The translations under genes and the position numbers were made by a program. A stretch of DNA of 64,000 nucleotides from Paraphoma chrysanthemicola (lineage: Eukaryota > Ascomycota > Dothideomycetes > Pleosporales > Phaeosphaeriaceae), in the NCBI GenBank assembly GCA_020744225.1, contig JAGMWG010000015.1, positions 744,001 to 808,000 on the forward strand, read 5' to 3'. Positions 63,754 through 64,000 of the stretch are shown here, one piece after another (position 1 is the stretch's first letter; the number at the start of each line of letters is the position of its first letter). The notes under the pieces are model-generated. The model ran no database searches and was not told the origin of the DNA. It saw only the letters and a list, made by a program, of their open reading frames with translations.

Positions 63754-64000
63754 TCAAGCCTTTTCCTGCGGTACCTTCACCACAATCTTGCCCTTCGCCC
63801 TCCCCGTCTTCAATTTCTCAAACGCCTTGGGTGCATCCTCCCACTCAAACACACTATCTTTCACACCCTTGACTTTCCCATCTCGCATCCACTCCGCCAG
63901 AAGCTGCAAATCGCTCTTCGCCGCCTGGGCCATCAGCATCTGATACTTCGCTTTCCCGCCGCCCAAAAAACCTGGTCGCAACATGTTACTTGCGACTTGG
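63754..64000 (-). CDS. MDR-family quinone oxidoreductase/zinc-type dehydrogenase, C-terminal part (cut by window edge)
   Basis: The frame is open from the window edge (first whole codon near 63999) to the stop at 63754 and encodes the last roughly 82 residues of a medium-chain dehydrogenase/reductase. MLRPGFLGGGKAKYQ and LLAEWMRDGKVKGVKD are followed by EDAPKAFEKLKTGRAKGKIV near the end, the classic C-terminal signature of NADPH-quinone-type MDR proteins (RTN4IP1-like). The start and the cofactor-binding domain lie outside the window, so the reaction and metal dependence cannot be judged. QVASNML precedes the first internal Met, so the frame continues upstream. Confidence 0.85.
   Translation of the reverse strand, partial: QVASNMLRPGFLGGGKAKYQMLMAQAAKSDLQLLAEWMRDGKVKGVKDSVFEWEDAPKAFEKLKTGRAKGKIVVKVPQEKA

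Overview
This window is filamentous ascomycete nuclear DNA, most likely from a Dothideomycete (inference). The evidence is eukaryotic gene structure with many short introns (about 40-130 bp, mostly 45-65) carrying GT..AG borders and CTAAC/CTGAC-like branch points, genes on both strands without operons, and fungal families: a Prm10-type ThrE transporter, a GPI-anchored GH16 wall enzyme, DUF3632, a fungal S10 carboxypeptidase, a Bye1-type PHD/TFIIS/SPOC protein and small secreted cysteine-rich proteins. All splice models were read by eye from splice sites and frame continuity; none has been tested against transcripts.

Left third (1-24 kb): a lysine/acid-rich protein of unknown function, a broken F-box-like gene beside an intact paralogue, a three-TM fungal membrane protein, and a decayed membrane-protein relic near 8 kb. 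A housekeeping block follows: a Bet1/Sft1-type SNARE, an Age2-type ArfGAP, a CCDC16/ZNF830-like nuclear protein and BYE1. Then come a cryptic Hsp70-like/unknown protein and a large GPI-anchored GH16 glucanase/transglycosylase.

Middle (24-46 kb): a tiny six-cysteine secreted protein sits between the GH16 gene and a decayed copy of the GH16 3' end. These are followed by an Old Yellow Enzyme, a WW/FF-domain splicing protein divergent from a proteasome alpha-4 gene, a serine/proline-rich protein of unknown function, PRM10 and a PHBH-type flavin monooxygenase. Next is a same-strand cluster of four small single-pass membrane proteins, then a DEDD-exonuclease-fold protein with a zinc-binding tail.

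Right third (46-64 kb), gene-sparse and rich in secreted or metabolic genes: a cytochrome P450, a secreted S10 peptidase, a probable broken gene, a kinase with an N-terminal zinc finger and no normal glycine loop, and an active-site-depleted paralogue of the exonuclease-fold protein. It ends with a DUF3632 protein, a secreted RNase T1-fold protein lacking two catalytic residues, a secreted lectin-like two-domain protein and the 3' end of an MDR oxidoreductase.

The strongest leads for undescribed biology are the tandem single-pass membrane-protein cluster, the RNase-fold pseudoenzyme, and the pair of exonuclease-fold/zinc-tail proteins of which one has lost its catalytic acids.
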